Assembly (NCBI GenBank): GCA_009699875.1
Contig: WLNI01000001.1
Coordinates: 1,364,001-1,428,000 of the forward strand
Direction of reading: 5' to 3'
Length of the DNA stretch: 64,000 bases
Source of the DNA: Actinomycetota bacterium
GTDB lineage: Bacteria; Actinomycetota; Acidimicrobiia; Acidimicrobiales; RAAP-2
In this document: piece by piece, positions 42,102-51,866 of the stretch
Layout: every line of letters begins with the position of its first letter
Position numbering within the stretch: the stretch's first letter is position 1
Notes under the pieces: generated by a model
Databases searched by the model: none
What the model was told of the DNA's origin: nothing
The model's input: only the letters and a program-made list of their open reading frames with translations
Made by a program: the position numbers and the translations under genes

Positions 42102-43361
42102 TTAGGCGATCACGCCCTGAGATCGCAATTCAACAAGCGTTGCGTCATCGAGCGTGAGTTCTCGTCGCAGGACCTCATCAGTGTGTTCGCCAAGCCAGGG
42201 GACCCGGCGCTCCGGACCTTCGGCGAGACCGTCAATCTTGATGGGGTTTCCCGGAAGCAAGACTGGATCGGCCAGGCCGTCCGTTCGCTCCATGGCCACA
42301 ATCATGTGGCGGTCAGCCAAGTGAGGGTCATTGATGACCTCGTCATCGCTGAAACATGGACCAGCGATTAACCCACCACTCGTCAAGATTTCACAACACT
42401 CTTGACGAGTGAAATCCTTGGCCCACTCTTCGACCACAGGGCGAATTTCAGGTTCTAAGAGTTCGGTCCAGGCACTTCGACTCGCAAAGCGCTGATCGTC
42501 TTTCCACTCAGGCTTTCCAACGACGTCGCAGAGTTTCGCCCATTGGGGCTCTCGAATCACTTGCAAGATGAAGTAGCCATCACTGGCAAGAAAACCATCC
42601 ATGATGCCCACTCCAGCCATCGTCCCCTTCATCCCGAGTGAGGAAAAGTTGACCACAATGTCAGTCATGGCAACAAGGACGTCAAACATCGCCACGTCTA
42701 CCCGTTGTGGTTTAGAGGTTGCATCTCTCAGGCGTAGGGCGGCCAAGATCCCTATTGCTGAAAAGAGTGCGGTCGAGATGTCCCCCAAGGCCCCCATGGG
42801 CGAGACCGTGGGTGGTTTCCCTGGAGATCTCTTCATCTCGTAGATGCCACTCATGGCTTCAACGACTGCTGCGAGCGCTGGCCACTCCCCGTAAGGAGAA
42901 GCGCTGCCATCTTCTAATGCATGTCCAAAGCCAGAGAGCGAGCAGTAGATGAGCTGTGGATGAACAGCGACGAGGTCTTCATATCCAAGGTGAAGCCGTT
43001 CAATAGCCCCAGCACGAAAGTTTTCGCAGACGACATCGAAATGAGGAGCGAGGTCGAGAACGAGTTGGCGGCCCTGTGGGGACTTCAAGTCAATCGCCAC
43101 TGATTGTTTTGACATGTTGTTTCGCAGGAACGTGGCACCAACACTTCGACCGCTTGGGTCCTCCATGGCAGGAAGAGAACTTCGACCTAAATCCCCACCA
43201 TTCGGTGATTCGATCTTCACGACTTCAGCCCCAAGGCGTCCAAGCAACTGGGTTGCAAAAGGCAAGGCCTGCATCTGTTCTAACGCCAGAATCCGAATCC
43301 CATCGAGTGGTTTTGGCCCTGGAGAACCAACAGTGGTCCCTACGTTGAAATGAGGGGTCAC
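42102..43361 (-). CDS. Class III CoA-transferase (CaiB/BaiF family)
   Basis: The 419-residue protein is a standard CaiB-type chain: LDGIRILALEQMQALPFATQLLGRLGAEVVKIESPNGGDLGRSS at the N-terminus, MSKQSVAIDLKSPQGRQLVLDLAPHFDVVCENFRAGAIERLHLGYEDL, LIYCSLSGFGH, and the conserved SPMGALGDISTALFSAIGILAALRLRD with the Asp expected to carry the acyl anhydride. It transfers CoA between organic acids without free acyl-CoA. It overlaps the upstream amidohydrolase gene by four bases (ATGA). The pair recalls the other amidohydrolase/CoA-transferase grouping at 7691-10281. Physiological acid unknown. Confidence 0.93.
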   Translation of the reverse strand: MTPHFNVGTTVGSPGPKPLDGIRILALEQMQALPFATQLLGRLGAEVVKIESPNGGDLGRSSLPAMEDPSGRSVGATFLRNNMSKQSVAIDLKSPQGRQLVLDLAPHFDVVCENFRAGAIERLHLGYEDLVAVHPQLIYCSLSGFGHALEDGSASPYGEWPALAAVVEAMSGIYEMKRSPGKPPTVSPMGALGDISTALFSAIGILAALRLRDATSKPQRVDVAMFDVLVAMTDIVVNFSSLGMKGTMAGVGIMDGFLASDGYFILQVIREPQWAKLCDVVGKPEWKDDQRFASRSAWTELLEPEIRPVVEEWAKDFTRQECCEILTSGGLIAGPCFSDDEVINDPHLADRHMIVAMERTDGLADPVLLPGNPIKIDGLAEGPERRVPWLGEHTDEVLRRELTLDDATLVELRSQGVIA

Positions 43362-44569
43362 TTCAAATCGAGGCTGTAGAGCTCGATTGCATTTTCACGC
43401 ACCACCTTATTGATGGTCTCTTGTGAGAGCCCGTGCATCATCTTCTCGGCGATGATCTTGGTATCAGGCCACGTGGAGTCTGTGTGGGGGTAGTCAGTCT
43501 CGAAGGTGACTCGGTCTTCACCGATCACGTCTAACGACTGAAGACCATGGAAGTCCTTGAAGAAGCATCCCCAGACTTGGCGATGGAAGTACGTGGAGGG
43601 AGGCTCAGGCACAATGTCGGCCACGCCGCCCCATGCTCGGTGGTCTTCCCAAACCGCGTCCGCCCGCTCCAAGACATAAGGGAGCCAGCCGATCTGTCCT
43701 TCTGAGTAGGCAAGGCGCAATGTGGGGTAGCGCACGAGAACCCCGGAGAACAAAAAGTCGGTCAGTGATGCCATCGCATTATTGAAACTCAGCGTTGCCG
43801 AAACGGCGGCAGGTGCATCCACTGACGTAGCGGGCATTTTGGAAGAAGATCCAATATGCATGTTGACAACCGTGTTGGTTTCGGCACAGGCGACGAAAAA
43901 CGGGTCCCACTCTCCAGAGTGAATAGAGGGGAGTCCGAGGTGTGGCGGGATTTCACTGAAGCAGACCGCCCGCACACCACGCTCGGCATTTCGATGTACT
44001 TCTTTGGCTGCTAATTCTGCGTCCCAGAGCGGGATCAAGGTGAGGGGAATAAGTCGGCCCTTCGAATCTCCACACCATTCTTCGACCATCCAGTCGTTGT
44101 AGGCCTTGACGCAGGCCAACGCGAGTTCTCGATCCTTGGCTTCTAAGAATGTTTGTCCACAAAACCGAGGGAAGGTTGGGAAACACAAGGAAGCTTCAAC
44201 CCAGTTCAAATCCATATCGGCGAGGCGAGCCTTTGGATCGTAACAACCGGGCCGCATTTCGTCATAGGTGATCGGTGACATCGACATGTCATCTCGATCA
44301 AATCCAACGGAGGCGACGTGTCGCTTATTGATGTAGACCAAATCTTCGTAGACCCAGCAGTCAGCCTGGGGGCCGGCGTCATCGAAAGACTGTTCGTAGG
44401 TTCCACCGCCAATATGGCGCATCGCGCCTATTCCCCGTCGTTCCGCATGAGGTCCACGCTCTTTAAACTTTTCAGGGAGCCAGGTCTCCCAAAGATGGGC
44501 TGGTTCGACGACGTGATCGTCGACCGAGATGATCTTCGGGATCTCTGTTGGCTGGGGTTCGCTATTCAT
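43358..44569 (-). CDS. Amidohydrolase-2 family hydrolase, paralogue of 1710-2987
   Basis: The 403-residue protein shares its layout with the amidohydrolase at 1710: IISVDDHVVEPAHLWETWLP, MRPGCYDPKARLADMDLNWVEASLCFPTFPRFCGQTF, NMHIGSSSKMP and FETDYPHTDSTWP, with matching metal-ligand positions. The start is ATG 44569, because a good AAAGGAAAGG lies upstream and the frame start (44590) falls inside that site. It is the first gene of a two-gene operon with CaiB. Amidohydrolase_2 proteins include decarboxylases and hydrolases of ring-cleavage products; the substrate here is unknown. The two paralogues probably act on related compounds. Confidence 0.87.
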   Translation of the reverse strand: MNSEPQPTEIPKIISVDDHVVEPAHLWETWLPEKFKERGPHAERRGIGAMRHIGGGTYEQSFDDAGPQADCWVYEDLVYINKRHVASVGFDRDDMSMSPITYDEMRPGCYDPKARLADMDLNWVEASLCFPTFPRFCGQTFLEAKDRELALACVKAYNDWMVEEWCGDSKGRLIPLTLIPLWDAELAAKEVHRNAERGVRAVCFSEIPPHLGLPSIHSGEWDPFFVACAETNTVVNMHIGSSSKMPATSVDAPAAVSATLSFNNAMASLTDFLFSGVLVRYPTLRLAYSEGQIGWLPYVLERADAVWEDHRAWGGVADIVPEPPSTYFHRQVWGCFFKDFHGLQSLDVIGEDRVTFETDYPHTDSTWPDTKIIAEKMMHGLSQETINKVVRENAIELYSLDLK

Positions 44570-44758
44570 GAGGTGCCTTTCCTTTGACATCTCAAACTTT
44601 AGTGATCTCGGGCCCCGGATTGTCCATGATGCCTCCTTCCTCGTCTTTGGCTAGAAAAAGTGCCAGATCTCCCGAGTTTTTGATCGTTCAGCCCGTCAGA
44701 ACAGAGCGAAGTGGACTCGGGTATTCTCAACAGACGGTTTCTACTCAGGGAGGTCACT

Positions 44759-45649
44759 ATGGCGGCGTTGGCATCAACTGGGACTGTTCCATCGAATGGT
44801 GTTGATCTCACCTACGAGCTCTTTGGTGATCCCTCGGCGACGCCCCTGCTCATTATCCATGGTCTCGGAGCGCAGTACACGGACTGGGACCCACGGTTTT
44901 TCGACTTGCTGGTCACGCATGGTTATTTCGTGATCGCATTTGATAATCGTGATCAGGGGACGAGCACGTGGTTTGATCATGCAGGAACACCTGATTTCCT
45001 TTCAATCCTTTCTGGAGATACATCAGCGGCACCATATCTTCTGAGCGACATGGCGGCCGATGCGGCTGGACTTCTCGACGCGCTGGGCATCAGCGCTGCA
45101 CATATCTTTGGAGTGTCAATGGGTGGCATGATCGCGCAACAGTTTGTTATTGACTTTCCGAAAAAATCACTTTCTCTCACGTCGATCATGTCGACACCAG
45201 ACGCGACCAGTGTTGGGCAACCTACCCCCGAAGCAACCGCAGCCTTAATGGTTGAGCCAGCAACGACTCGCGAGGGGGCAATTGAGCAATCGATCACGAC
45301 GAGCAAAGTTATTGGATCACCTGGATTCCCCTTCGACGAAGTGCTCGCTCGAGAGCGAGCAGGTATTCACTTCGATCGTGGCCATCATCCTGAGGGGACC
45401 GCACGACAGATGGCTGCCATCTTTTGTTCAGAAGATCGCCGCCCTGGGCTCGCCCACGTCACGGTGCCGACCCTCATTATCCATGGCGATGCAGATCCAT
45501 TAGTCACGCCGCCTGGGGGACTGGCCACAGCTGATGCAGTGAAGGATTCATCCCTATGGGTTGTCGAAGGCATGGGTCATGACATGCCGAAAGACATCTG
45601 GCCCGAGTTGATGGCTCGACACGCAGAGCTTGTCAATAAGAGCAGCTGA
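44759..45649 (+). CDS. Alpha/beta-hydrolase fold protein
   Basis: The 296-residue protein has LIIHGLGAQYTDWDPRFFDLL (oxyanion region), nucleophile elbow GVSMGGMIAQQF (G-x-S-x-G), the acid in LIIHGDADPLVTPPGGL and the late His in GMGHDMPKDIW. ATG 44759 follows GGGAGGTCACT, preferred over GTG 44711. It is an esterase-like or C-C hydrolase; no substrate can be read. It converges on the ABC exporter gene and diverges from the amidohydrolase-CaiB operon. As in many LLM/CaiB neighbourhoods it may cleave an ester or CoA ester in the same pathway. Confidence 0.88.
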   Translation: MAALASTGTVPSNGVDLTYELFGDPSATPLLIIHGLGAQYTDWDPRFFDLLVTHGYFVIAFDNRDQGTSTWFDHAGTPDFLSILSGDTSAAPYLLSDMAADAAGLLDALGISAAHIFGVSMGGMIAQQFVIDFPKKSLSLTSIMSTPDATSVGQPTPEATAALMVEPATTREGAIEQSITTSKVIGSPGFPFDEVLARERAGIHFDRGHHPEGTARQMAAIFCSEDRRPGLAHVTVPTLIIHGDADPLVTPPGGLATADAVKDSSLWVVEGMGHDMPKDIWPELMARHAELVNKSS

Positions 45650-45663
45650 ATAAGTAAAACAAC

Positions 45664-47610
45664 CTAACCGTCTTGTCGAGACGGCGTCGGTGTTCCCGAC
45701 GATGCCCAGGTTTCAAACATCCCCGCGTAGTGACTTTCATCAGCGATGAGATCACCATGTGTTCCTTGCTCAACGATGCGACCGTCTTGAATGACCACAA
45801 TACGGTCGGCGCGTTGTGCGGTTGAGAGGCGGTGGGCAATCAAAATAGCGGTCCTCGATTCCAAGAGGGCGTCAAGGGCCTGTTCGACCGCAGTCTCAGA
45901 TTGAAGGTCAAGTGACGATGTTGCTTCATCAAGTACAAGAACTCTCGGTTGGGCTAGGAAGGCTCGACCCAAGGCGAGGAGTTGGCGTTCGCCCGCTGAA
46001 AGGGTCTGGCCTCGCTCGTGGACCACGGTATCGAGGCCGTCGGGGAGTCGCTCGAGAAGTTCTCGCAGGCCCACTCGGTCGACCGCCAAATTCACCTCGT
46101 CATCGGAGGCGCCAGGTCGAGCAAAGGTTAAATTGTCTCGGATTGTTCCTGCAAAAAGGAACGGTTCCTGAGGGACGACACCGAGTTGTCGGCGAAGCGA
46201 ACTTGAATTGACACTGCGCAAATCATGGCCATCGATGCTGACGGTCCCAGAGGAGGGGTCGTAGAAGCGAATAATAAGTTTGGCCAACGTGGACTTGCCG
46301 CCACCTGTTGGGCCCACCAGTGCAACGGTTTCGCCGGGATGGATCACAAGATTAATTTCGTGCAGAACTGGGCGATCAGGATCGTAACCAAACGTGACAT
46401 CTTCAAAAGTGATAGCGCCTTGCACTGAGCCGAGCTCAAAAGCATCAGGGACATCAGTCACGCTTGGTTCGGTCTCTAAGAGCGTACGAAGTTTGATGAT
46501 TGATGAGCGACTCTGTTGCACCGCGTTGTACTGCTGAACAAGAAGCTGAATTGGCTGGAAGAAGCGATTGAGATAGAGGAAGAAGGCAACGAGGGCACCA
46601 ATTGACAAGGTGTGATGGAGCACCATATTTCCTCCAATGCCGAGGAGGACCGCTTGCCCAAGTACGCCGATCGCCAGACTTCCTGGTCCGTAGATCGCAT
46701 TAATACGTCCGGTGGTCACATTGGCGTCTCGGTAGGCACCAACCACATTTCGGTGATGAATCACATTGTGGATTTGTCGGTTATTCGACGCCACGACTCG
46801 AACTCCCTGGAGAGACTCACTCAAGTCACTCAAGACGTCTGCAATACCGTCACGGACTCGTTCGTACCCTTTTTCTGAGGCGTAGTGGAACCACCAGGAA
46901 AGCAGGAAAAGCGGTGGCACAATAATGCCGACCGTGATTGCGGCAAGAAGTGGGTTCATTAAAAAGAGAATGACAATAATCGTCACCATGGTGAGAGCCT
47001 GAAGAGCAAACTGACTGAGACCGTCTTGGAGGAGCTGTTGAAGATTTTCGATGTCACTCGTCATTCGAGTCATCACAACACCGGCTTTTTCATTCGTGTA
47101 AAAGTCCAGACCAAGGCGCTGAAGGTGGCGGAACACTCGGAGGCGGAGGTGGTGCATCACCTTGGCCGCCAATCTCCCTGAGGCTCGGACTTGGGATCGC
47201 TGTGCAAGTGATCCAAGGAACACAACAAAGAGATAGGCACTTGCTGCCCAGATAATGACTGAGTAACTGTGATGCCCAGGCGACATCCCCTTGTTGATGG
47301 CAATCTCCGTCAATGCCGGCCCGAGTTGTCCAGTGACGGCGACCACAACGACAAGGAAGGCTGACCAGCTCATGAGCCCAGGGTGCTCAAGAAGAAGTCG
47401 TGTCAGGGTGAGGCGAGCTCGCTCGGAAGGAGCTGGAATCTGCGAAAACGTCTCATTCGCTGGGTCCCTGCTCGGTTCGGTTTTGAGAATGGTGTCGACA
47501 CCCTCTTGGAGCTCGCTTGGAATCCCGGCAAAGGGGAGACCAGGTTGCCCTCCGGGCCTGTTGGCCCCTCCCATAGGGGCACCGCCACCGAAACCGCCAC
47601 CCCACGCCAT
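45664..47610 (-). CDS. ABC exporter half-transporter, catalytic-site subunit
   Basis: The 648-residue protein has a glycine-rich N-terminus, six membrane spans and an ATPase domain. Walker A is GPTGGGKST, Walker B VLVLDEATSSLD with the catalytic Glu, and the H-loop is AHRLST. The signature reads LSAGE instead of LSGGQ. The gene begins on the same A as the stop of the companion gene (TAATG overlap). Its partner has the opposite defect: LSGGQ signature but Asp in place of the catalytic Glu. Together they fit a heterodimeric exporter with one full and one degenerate ATP site (like TM287/288). Substrate unknown: lipids or drugs. Confidence 0.92.
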   Translation of the reverse strand: MAWGGGFGGGAPMGGANRPGGQPGLPFAGIPSELQEGVDTILKTEPSRDPANETFSQIPAPSERARLTLTRLLLEHPGLMSWSAFLVVVVAVTGQLGPALTEIAINKGMSPGHHSYSVIIWAASAYLFVVFLGSLAQRSQVRASGRLAAKVMHHLRLRVFRHLQRLGLDFYTNEKAGVVMTRMTSDIENLQQLLQDGLSQFALQALTMVTIIVILFLMNPLLAAITVGIIVPPLFLLSWWFHYASEKGYERVRDGIADVLSDLSESLQGVRVVASNNRQIHNVIHHRNVVGAYRDANVTTGRINAIYGPGSLAIGVLGQAVLLGIGGNMVLHHTLSIGALVAFFLYLNRFFQPIQLLVQQYNAVQQSRSSIIKLRTLLETEPSVTDVPDAFELGSVQGAITFEDVTFGYDPDRPVLHEINLVIHPGETVALVGPTGGGKSTLAKLIIRFYDPSSGTVSIDGHDLRSVNSSSLRRQLGVVPQEPFLFAGTIRDNLTFARPGASDDEVNLAVDRVGLRELLERLPDGLDTVVHERGQTLSAGERQLLALGRAFLAQPRVLVLDEATSSLDLQSETAVEQALDALLESRTAILIAHRLSTAQRADRIVVIQDGRIVEQGTHGDLIADESHYAGMFETWASSGTPTPSRQDG

Positions 47611-49463
47611 TAGAGATCAACTCCTACGTCATCGAGGGGGAGAACGTCTGCCTCAACTTGAGCGAGAACCTCTGCGTATTCAGGGGTGTTAAGTAAAAGG
47701 TCCTCATGGCGACCGGTCGCGATGACTTTTCCATCTTCAATCAGAGCAACCCGATCGGCCAACGTAATGGTCGAGAGTCGATGAGCCACGATCAACGTCG
47801 TTCGGTGCTCAAGCAAGGTTTCAAACGCGCGGTGGATCTCTTGTTCGACATGGACATCAATCGCACTCGTTGCGTCATCGAGAATCAGGACCGGGGGATT
47901 GACCAGTAACGCCCTTGCAATGGCAAGACGTTGTCGTTGTCCTCCAGAGAGGGTGTAGCCACGTTCTCCAACAACGGTGTCAAAACCTTCGGGAAGTGCA
48001 GTCACAAACTCGTACGCATTTGCTGCTCGTGCCGCTGCTTCGACGTCTTCGCGTGTCGCGCTCGGGCGCCCGTAGGCGATGTTGTCAGCAATTGAAATTG
48101 AAAAGAGGAATGAATCATCGAGGACAACACCGACGTTGCCTCGAATCGAGGCCAAGGTGAGATCTCGAACGTCATGGCCGTCTATTGAAACAGAGCCATC
48201 GTCGACGTCATAAAAACGAAGCAAGAGTCGTGCAATCGTGGACTTCCCAGATCCGGTGCGACCGACGAGGGCGACTGTCTCTCCAGGCTCAACGCGCAGA
48301 TCAAAGCCATTGAGCACGGGCGGTCCCTCGCCATAGGAAAAGCTGACGTTGCGAAACGTTAAGAGCCCTTCGGCGTGTTCAACGTCGTAGGCACCAGGTC
48401 GTTCAACAATGTCTGGTCGCTCGTCTAACACCTCAAAGATTCGATCTGCCGAAGCGGCAGCTCTTTGGCCCATCATCACCAACATCCCCAGCATCATGAA
48501 TGGGGCTTGAAGCATCAAGAGGTACGCATTAAAGGCCAAGATCGCACCGATCCCTAAATGACCCTGAATGACCATCATGCCTCCGAAAAGGAGGACAAAG
48601 GCCAGTCCGACTTGAGGAAGGTTTTGGATAGCGGGGGTATAGCGAGCTCGGATATCTGAATCTTTGACGTAGGCCCATGCGACCCCTTCAGAAGCATCGG
48701 CCAAGTTATTCATCTCGTGGCCCTCTTGGGCAAACGACTTCACGACTCGCACGCCGTTGATGTTCTCATCAACAATCGTGGCGACTTCTGCAAGGCGAGC
48801 TTGGATAACCCAGGAGATGGGGAACATCACTTTGCGCATTCTCATGCCGACCCAGAAGAGAATTGGCATTGTCGCCATAGCGATCAAAGCCAAGGGAACA
48901 CTGATGGCCAACATGAACCCAAAGGCCACAACGCCGATGGCACATTGCACCATGATTAAAGGTGCAAATGTTGCGTACATCTGGACAGATCGAATATCAG
49001 AGTTAGCCCGAGAGATGAGTTGGCCGGACTGCGAGCGGTCATAGAACGAGAACGACATCGCGGTCAAGTGTTCGTAGATCAAGTTACGCAGATCAAATTC
49101 AAAATCGTAGGCAGTCCGAAAGAGGAGCCATCGTGAGGAGAACCCTGCGATTCCTCCGGCAATTCCTATGACAAAAATCCATTCAACGTAGTGACTCAAT
49201 GGAACAGATCGCGCCTGAATAGATTTATCGATTGCTTGGTTAAGAAGATTGGGGACGAGGACCTGGAGGACGAGGGAGACAAACGACAAGGTAATAGCGC
49301 CAACAAACGGCCACTTTCGTGCTCTGAGGAGGGGAACGATACGACGCCACCACTTCTTCTCTCTGTCGGGGTCAATTCCAGCAGGGGGCCGGGCGTAATC
49401 CGCGGAAACGCCGACAGGCTGAAATATCGAATTTGCTCGATCGCCTTGGTCGGTTGCCCTCAC
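47610..49463 (-). CDS. ABC exporter half-transporter, degenerate-site subunit
   Basis: The 617-residue protein has an N-terminal six-helix domain (VGAITLSFVSLVLQVLVPNLLNQAIDKS) and an ATPase domain with Walker A GRTGSGKST, signature LSGGQRQRLAIARALL and Walker B VLILDDATSAIDVH, where Asp replaces the catalytic Glu. It is transcribed first, followed by the 45664-47610 gene with a one-base overlap. In such pairs the complete site is made from the partner's Walker motifs and this protein's LSGGQ. It is probably an exporter of hydrophobic compounds. A lipid-A or multidrug role is only by analogy with Rv1272c/Rv1273c. Confidence 0.92.
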   Translation of the reverse strand: MRATDQGDRANSIFQPVGVSADYARPPAGIDPDREKKWWRRIVPLLRARKWPFVGAITLSFVSLVLQVLVPNLLNQAIDKSIQARSVPLSHYVEWIFVIGIAGGIAGFSSRWLLFRTAYDFEFDLRNLIYEHLTAMSFSFYDRSQSGQLISRANSDIRSVQMYATFAPLIMVQCAIGVVAFGFMLAISVPLALIAMATMPILFWVGMRMRKVMFPISWVIQARLAEVATIVDENINGVRVVKSFAQEGHEMNNLADASEGVAWAYVKDSDIRARYTPAIQNLPQVGLAFVLLFGGMMVIQGHLGIGAILAFNAYLLMLQAPFMMLGMLVMMGQRAAASADRIFEVLDERPDIVERPGAYDVEHAEGLLTFRNVSFSYGEGPPVLNGFDLRVEPGETVALVGRTGSGKSTIARLLLRFYDVDDGSVSIDGHDVRDLTLASIRGNVGVVLDDSFLFSISIADNIAYGRPSATREDVEAAARAANAYEFVTALPEGFDTVVGERGYTLSGGQRQRLAIARALLVNPPVLILDDATSAIDVHVEQEIHRAFETLLEHRTTLIVAHRLSTITLADRVALIEDGKVIATGRHEDLLLNTPEYAEVLAQVEADVLPLDDVGVDL

Positions 49464-49605
49464 GAATGATCGATTTCAGCAATTCTGAGACGGCCAAAGT
49501 CGTCGAGGAAAGTAGAGTTCACAAAGCACAGCCTATTGAACGGCTGTGGCATCCGTACAATCGCTTGAGATATCAGACAATTTGAGTGAATTGAATGAGG
49601 CCAAG

Positions 49606-50268
49606 ATGAGTAAGGACGAGAGATTACGCGAAGGAACTGAAAGTGAGAGTGTTGCTGCAATGACGACCAGCGAGTTCTATCAAGCCACGATTGGATCGCA
49701 GTCATTGCGACTTCCAATCGTTGAGTTGTCGAGTGATCTTGGAGTTGCACTCTTAATTAGTGTTGATCACGGGGTTGGATTCTCCGAGCAGGCTGGGCGG
49801 GACCTTGCAGAGAAACTGCGATCACTTGAGGTTGAGGTCATTGTCTCCGTTGCCACGATGGGGATTCCTCTTGCCATCGAAACGAGTCGGTGCCTTGGAA
49901 TTGACGACTATCTCATTTTGCACAAAACAAGAAAAATCCATCTGGCTAATGGCTACTCACATGTCGTCAAGTCAATTACCACTGAGAATGAACAGCGACT
50001 CTTCCTTGACCGTGCTCGAGCCCACATCATCAGCGACAAACGAGTCGCTGTAATTGACGATGTGATCTCAACAGGTGGTTCGATGGCTGCCGCGGTGAAT
50101 CTGGTTCGAGAAGTTGGCGGTTCCCCCGTGGCGCTTGGTTGCATGGCAACCGAGGGAACGGGGTGGAAAGAGGAACTTGGTGACGACGTTGAACTTGTTG
50201 TGTCTCTTGGTGCGATGCCGCTCTTCCGAAGAACGACTGATGGCAACCTTGAGGAATCCTGGACGTAA
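49606..50268 (+). CDS. PRPP-binding phosphoribosyltransferase (adenine/purine-like)
   Basis: The 220-residue protein resembles type I purine phosphoribosyltransferases: TIGSQSLRLPIVELSSDLGVALLISVDHGVGFS, VEVIVSVATMGIPLAIETSRCLGI, and the PRPP loop RVAVIDDVISTGGSMAAAVNLVREVGG (VIDDVISTGG). ATG 49606 is used for GAGGCCAAG upstream; GTG 49546 or ATG 49660 are alternatives. It salvages a purine base to the nucleotide with PRPP. The converging NCS1 permease gene (50274) ends six bases away, so uptake and salvage of a purine are probably linked. Substrate base not determined. Confidence 0.85.
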   Translation: MSKDERLREGTESESVAAMTTSEFYQATIGSQSLRLPIVELSSDLGVALLISVDHGVGFSEQAGRDLAEKLRSLEVEVIVSVATMGIPLAIETSRCLGIDDYLILHKTRKIHLANGYSHVVKSITTENEQRLFLDRARAHIISDKRVAVIDDVISTGGSMAAAVNLVREVGGSPVALGCMATEGTGWKEELGDDVELVVSLGAMPLFRRTTDGNLEESWT

Positions 50269-50273
50269 AACGC

Positions 50274-51842
50274 TCAACTCGTCGATTCGGCGGCCAGCGT
50301 ATCTTCATGACCGAGTGCATTCTCTTGGCGCTTGAGGGAATGGGTGAGAGATTCGAGGACGATATAGAGAAGTCCCGCACTTCCCATTCCAAGGAATACA
50401 GAGAAGTCCGCTCCGCCAAACCATCCGGCTGCGCCACAAGCTGCTTTGCTTGAGCCGTCACAGTAGAAGGCGCCAAAGTGATTTGAAATTGGAGTCATCC
50501 AGTGAAAGGGGAAGTTAGCGGGAGGTGGTGCTTTGGAGAATGACATGGTGGCAAGAACAACGCCAGCGAGGAATGCAATGACGCCATTGAGGTTGAAACC
50601 ATTGGTGCCGTAGTAGCGAGTGTGTGGGTCGCTTCGTTGTAGTTCAGCTGAGCTGTAACGCCGCCGACGCAGAAGCCAGTCCACGAGGAAAATCGCCAGC
50701 CACGGTGCGATCCAGACGATGATGATCCCGACAAACTCCTTCATATAAGTCGCGAACGAAGATTGAAACTCAACCCAGATGGTCAACACCATGGCGATCA
50801 TGCCGTCGAGAATGACTGCTTGATATCGCTTGAGTTTGAGGCCAAGTGCTTGGAGCGAGACGCCAGATGAGTAGAGATCAAGAGAGTTAATGGCGAAGAG
50901 TTGCACGATTGCAAACAGCAAAAGGGTAACCACAAACCAGGTTGGGATGACATTTTGATTTTCAAAAGCAAGAAAAGGATTAGCACTATTCCAGACACTT
51001 GAAGTGGAAAGAAACGTGAAGGTGACTGCTCCCAGGGTCATAAGAATGATTTGTGGAACAGCGGTGGCAAGAAAGATCCAACCAACCACTGATTTTCTTG
51101 ACAAATCTTGAGGTAAGTAACGGGTGTAGTCGTTGCCACATTCCGTCCAGCCGAGTCCAGAGAGCGCAATTGTGAATGCCAGCCCTGCGCTGTAGAGCTG
51201 CCAGTTAGAGAATGATGCTCCATGGATACTTAACGTTCCATGACCTGAAAGAAATAGTGAAAGTGCAAGAAAGATAAGTATGAACGGAACAATGAGAGCT
51301 TTCAAGATCCTGACCATGGTCGCATGGCCGAAGAGGGGCATCAACATCTGAATCCCAACCGCAGCAATGATGATTATCACTTTTGAGGTGCCACTGACCG
51401 CTACGCCTGAAATGTTGGCCAATACAATGACGGCACCAACAATGAGAATGAGACCTTCTGTTTCAAACCCAATCAAGGTGATCCAGTTAAAGAACGCCAT
51501 GATGCGAGATCCCCGGACACCAAAAGGGGCTCGATTAATAATGAATGAAGTGGTCCCTGTGTCCTGGCCTTGAAGAGAAGCGAGACCCAACAGAAAAAAC
51601 GAGAGATTGCCGATGAGTATCAAACTCAGCGCAGTTGGAAAATCAAATCCAAAGCCCATAAGCAAGGCGCCATAAATGAAGTATTCAATGTTGACACTGG
51701 CTCCGGCCCAAAGACCAGCGATATCTCGCGGGCGAGCCCACCGGTCAGAAGGAGGAATGAAATCAATGCCGTGTTGTTCGATGTGAAACGGCACGTTGGC
51801 GCCGGACTGGCTTCCTCGTTGACGGTTAGAGAGCAGCGACAC
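50274..51842 (-). CDS. NCS1-family nucleobase (purine-cytosine-like) permease
   Basis: The 522-residue protein is polytopic with about 12 spans and the NCS1 start WARPRDIAGLWAGASVNIEYFIYGALLMGFGFDFPTALSLILIGNL, followed by GLASLQGQDTGTTSFIINRAPFGVRGSRIMAFFNWITLIGFE, read in parts. These match purine-cytosine permeases of the Fcy2/CodB/Mhp1 group, which use Na+ or H+ to import nucleobases, allantoin or hydantoin. Convergent with a phosphoribosyltransferase gene. Ureidoglycolate-lyase-like and cupin genes 11 kb away would suit an allantoin route, but this is speculative. Confidence 0.9.
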   Translation of the reverse strand: MSLLSNRQRGSQSGANVPFHIEQHGIDFIPPSDRWARPRDIAGLWAGASVNIEYFIYGALLMGFGFDFPTALSLILIGNLSFFLLGLASLQGQDTGTTSFIINRAPFGVRGSRIMAFFNWITLIGFETEGLILIVGAVIVLANISGVAVSGTSKVIIIIAAVGIQMLMPLFGHATMVRILKALIVPFILIFLALSLFLSGHGTLSIHGASFSNWQLYSAGLAFTIALSGLGWTECGNDYTRYLPQDLSRKSVVGWIFLATAVPQIILMTLGAVTFTFLSTSSVWNSANPFLAFENQNVIPTWFVVTLLLFAIVQLFAINSLDLYSSGVSLQALGLKLKRYQAVILDGMIAMVLTIWVEFQSSFATYMKEFVGIIIVWIAPWLAIFLVDWLLRRRRYSSAELQRSDPHTRYYGTNGFNLNGVIAFLAGVVLATMSFSKAPPPANFPFHWMTPISNHFGAFYCDGSSKAACGAAGWFGGADFSVFLGMGSAGLLYIVLESLTHSLKRQENALGHEDTLAAESTS

Positions 51843-51866
51843 TGAGACTCACCGCCAGTTTGTTCA

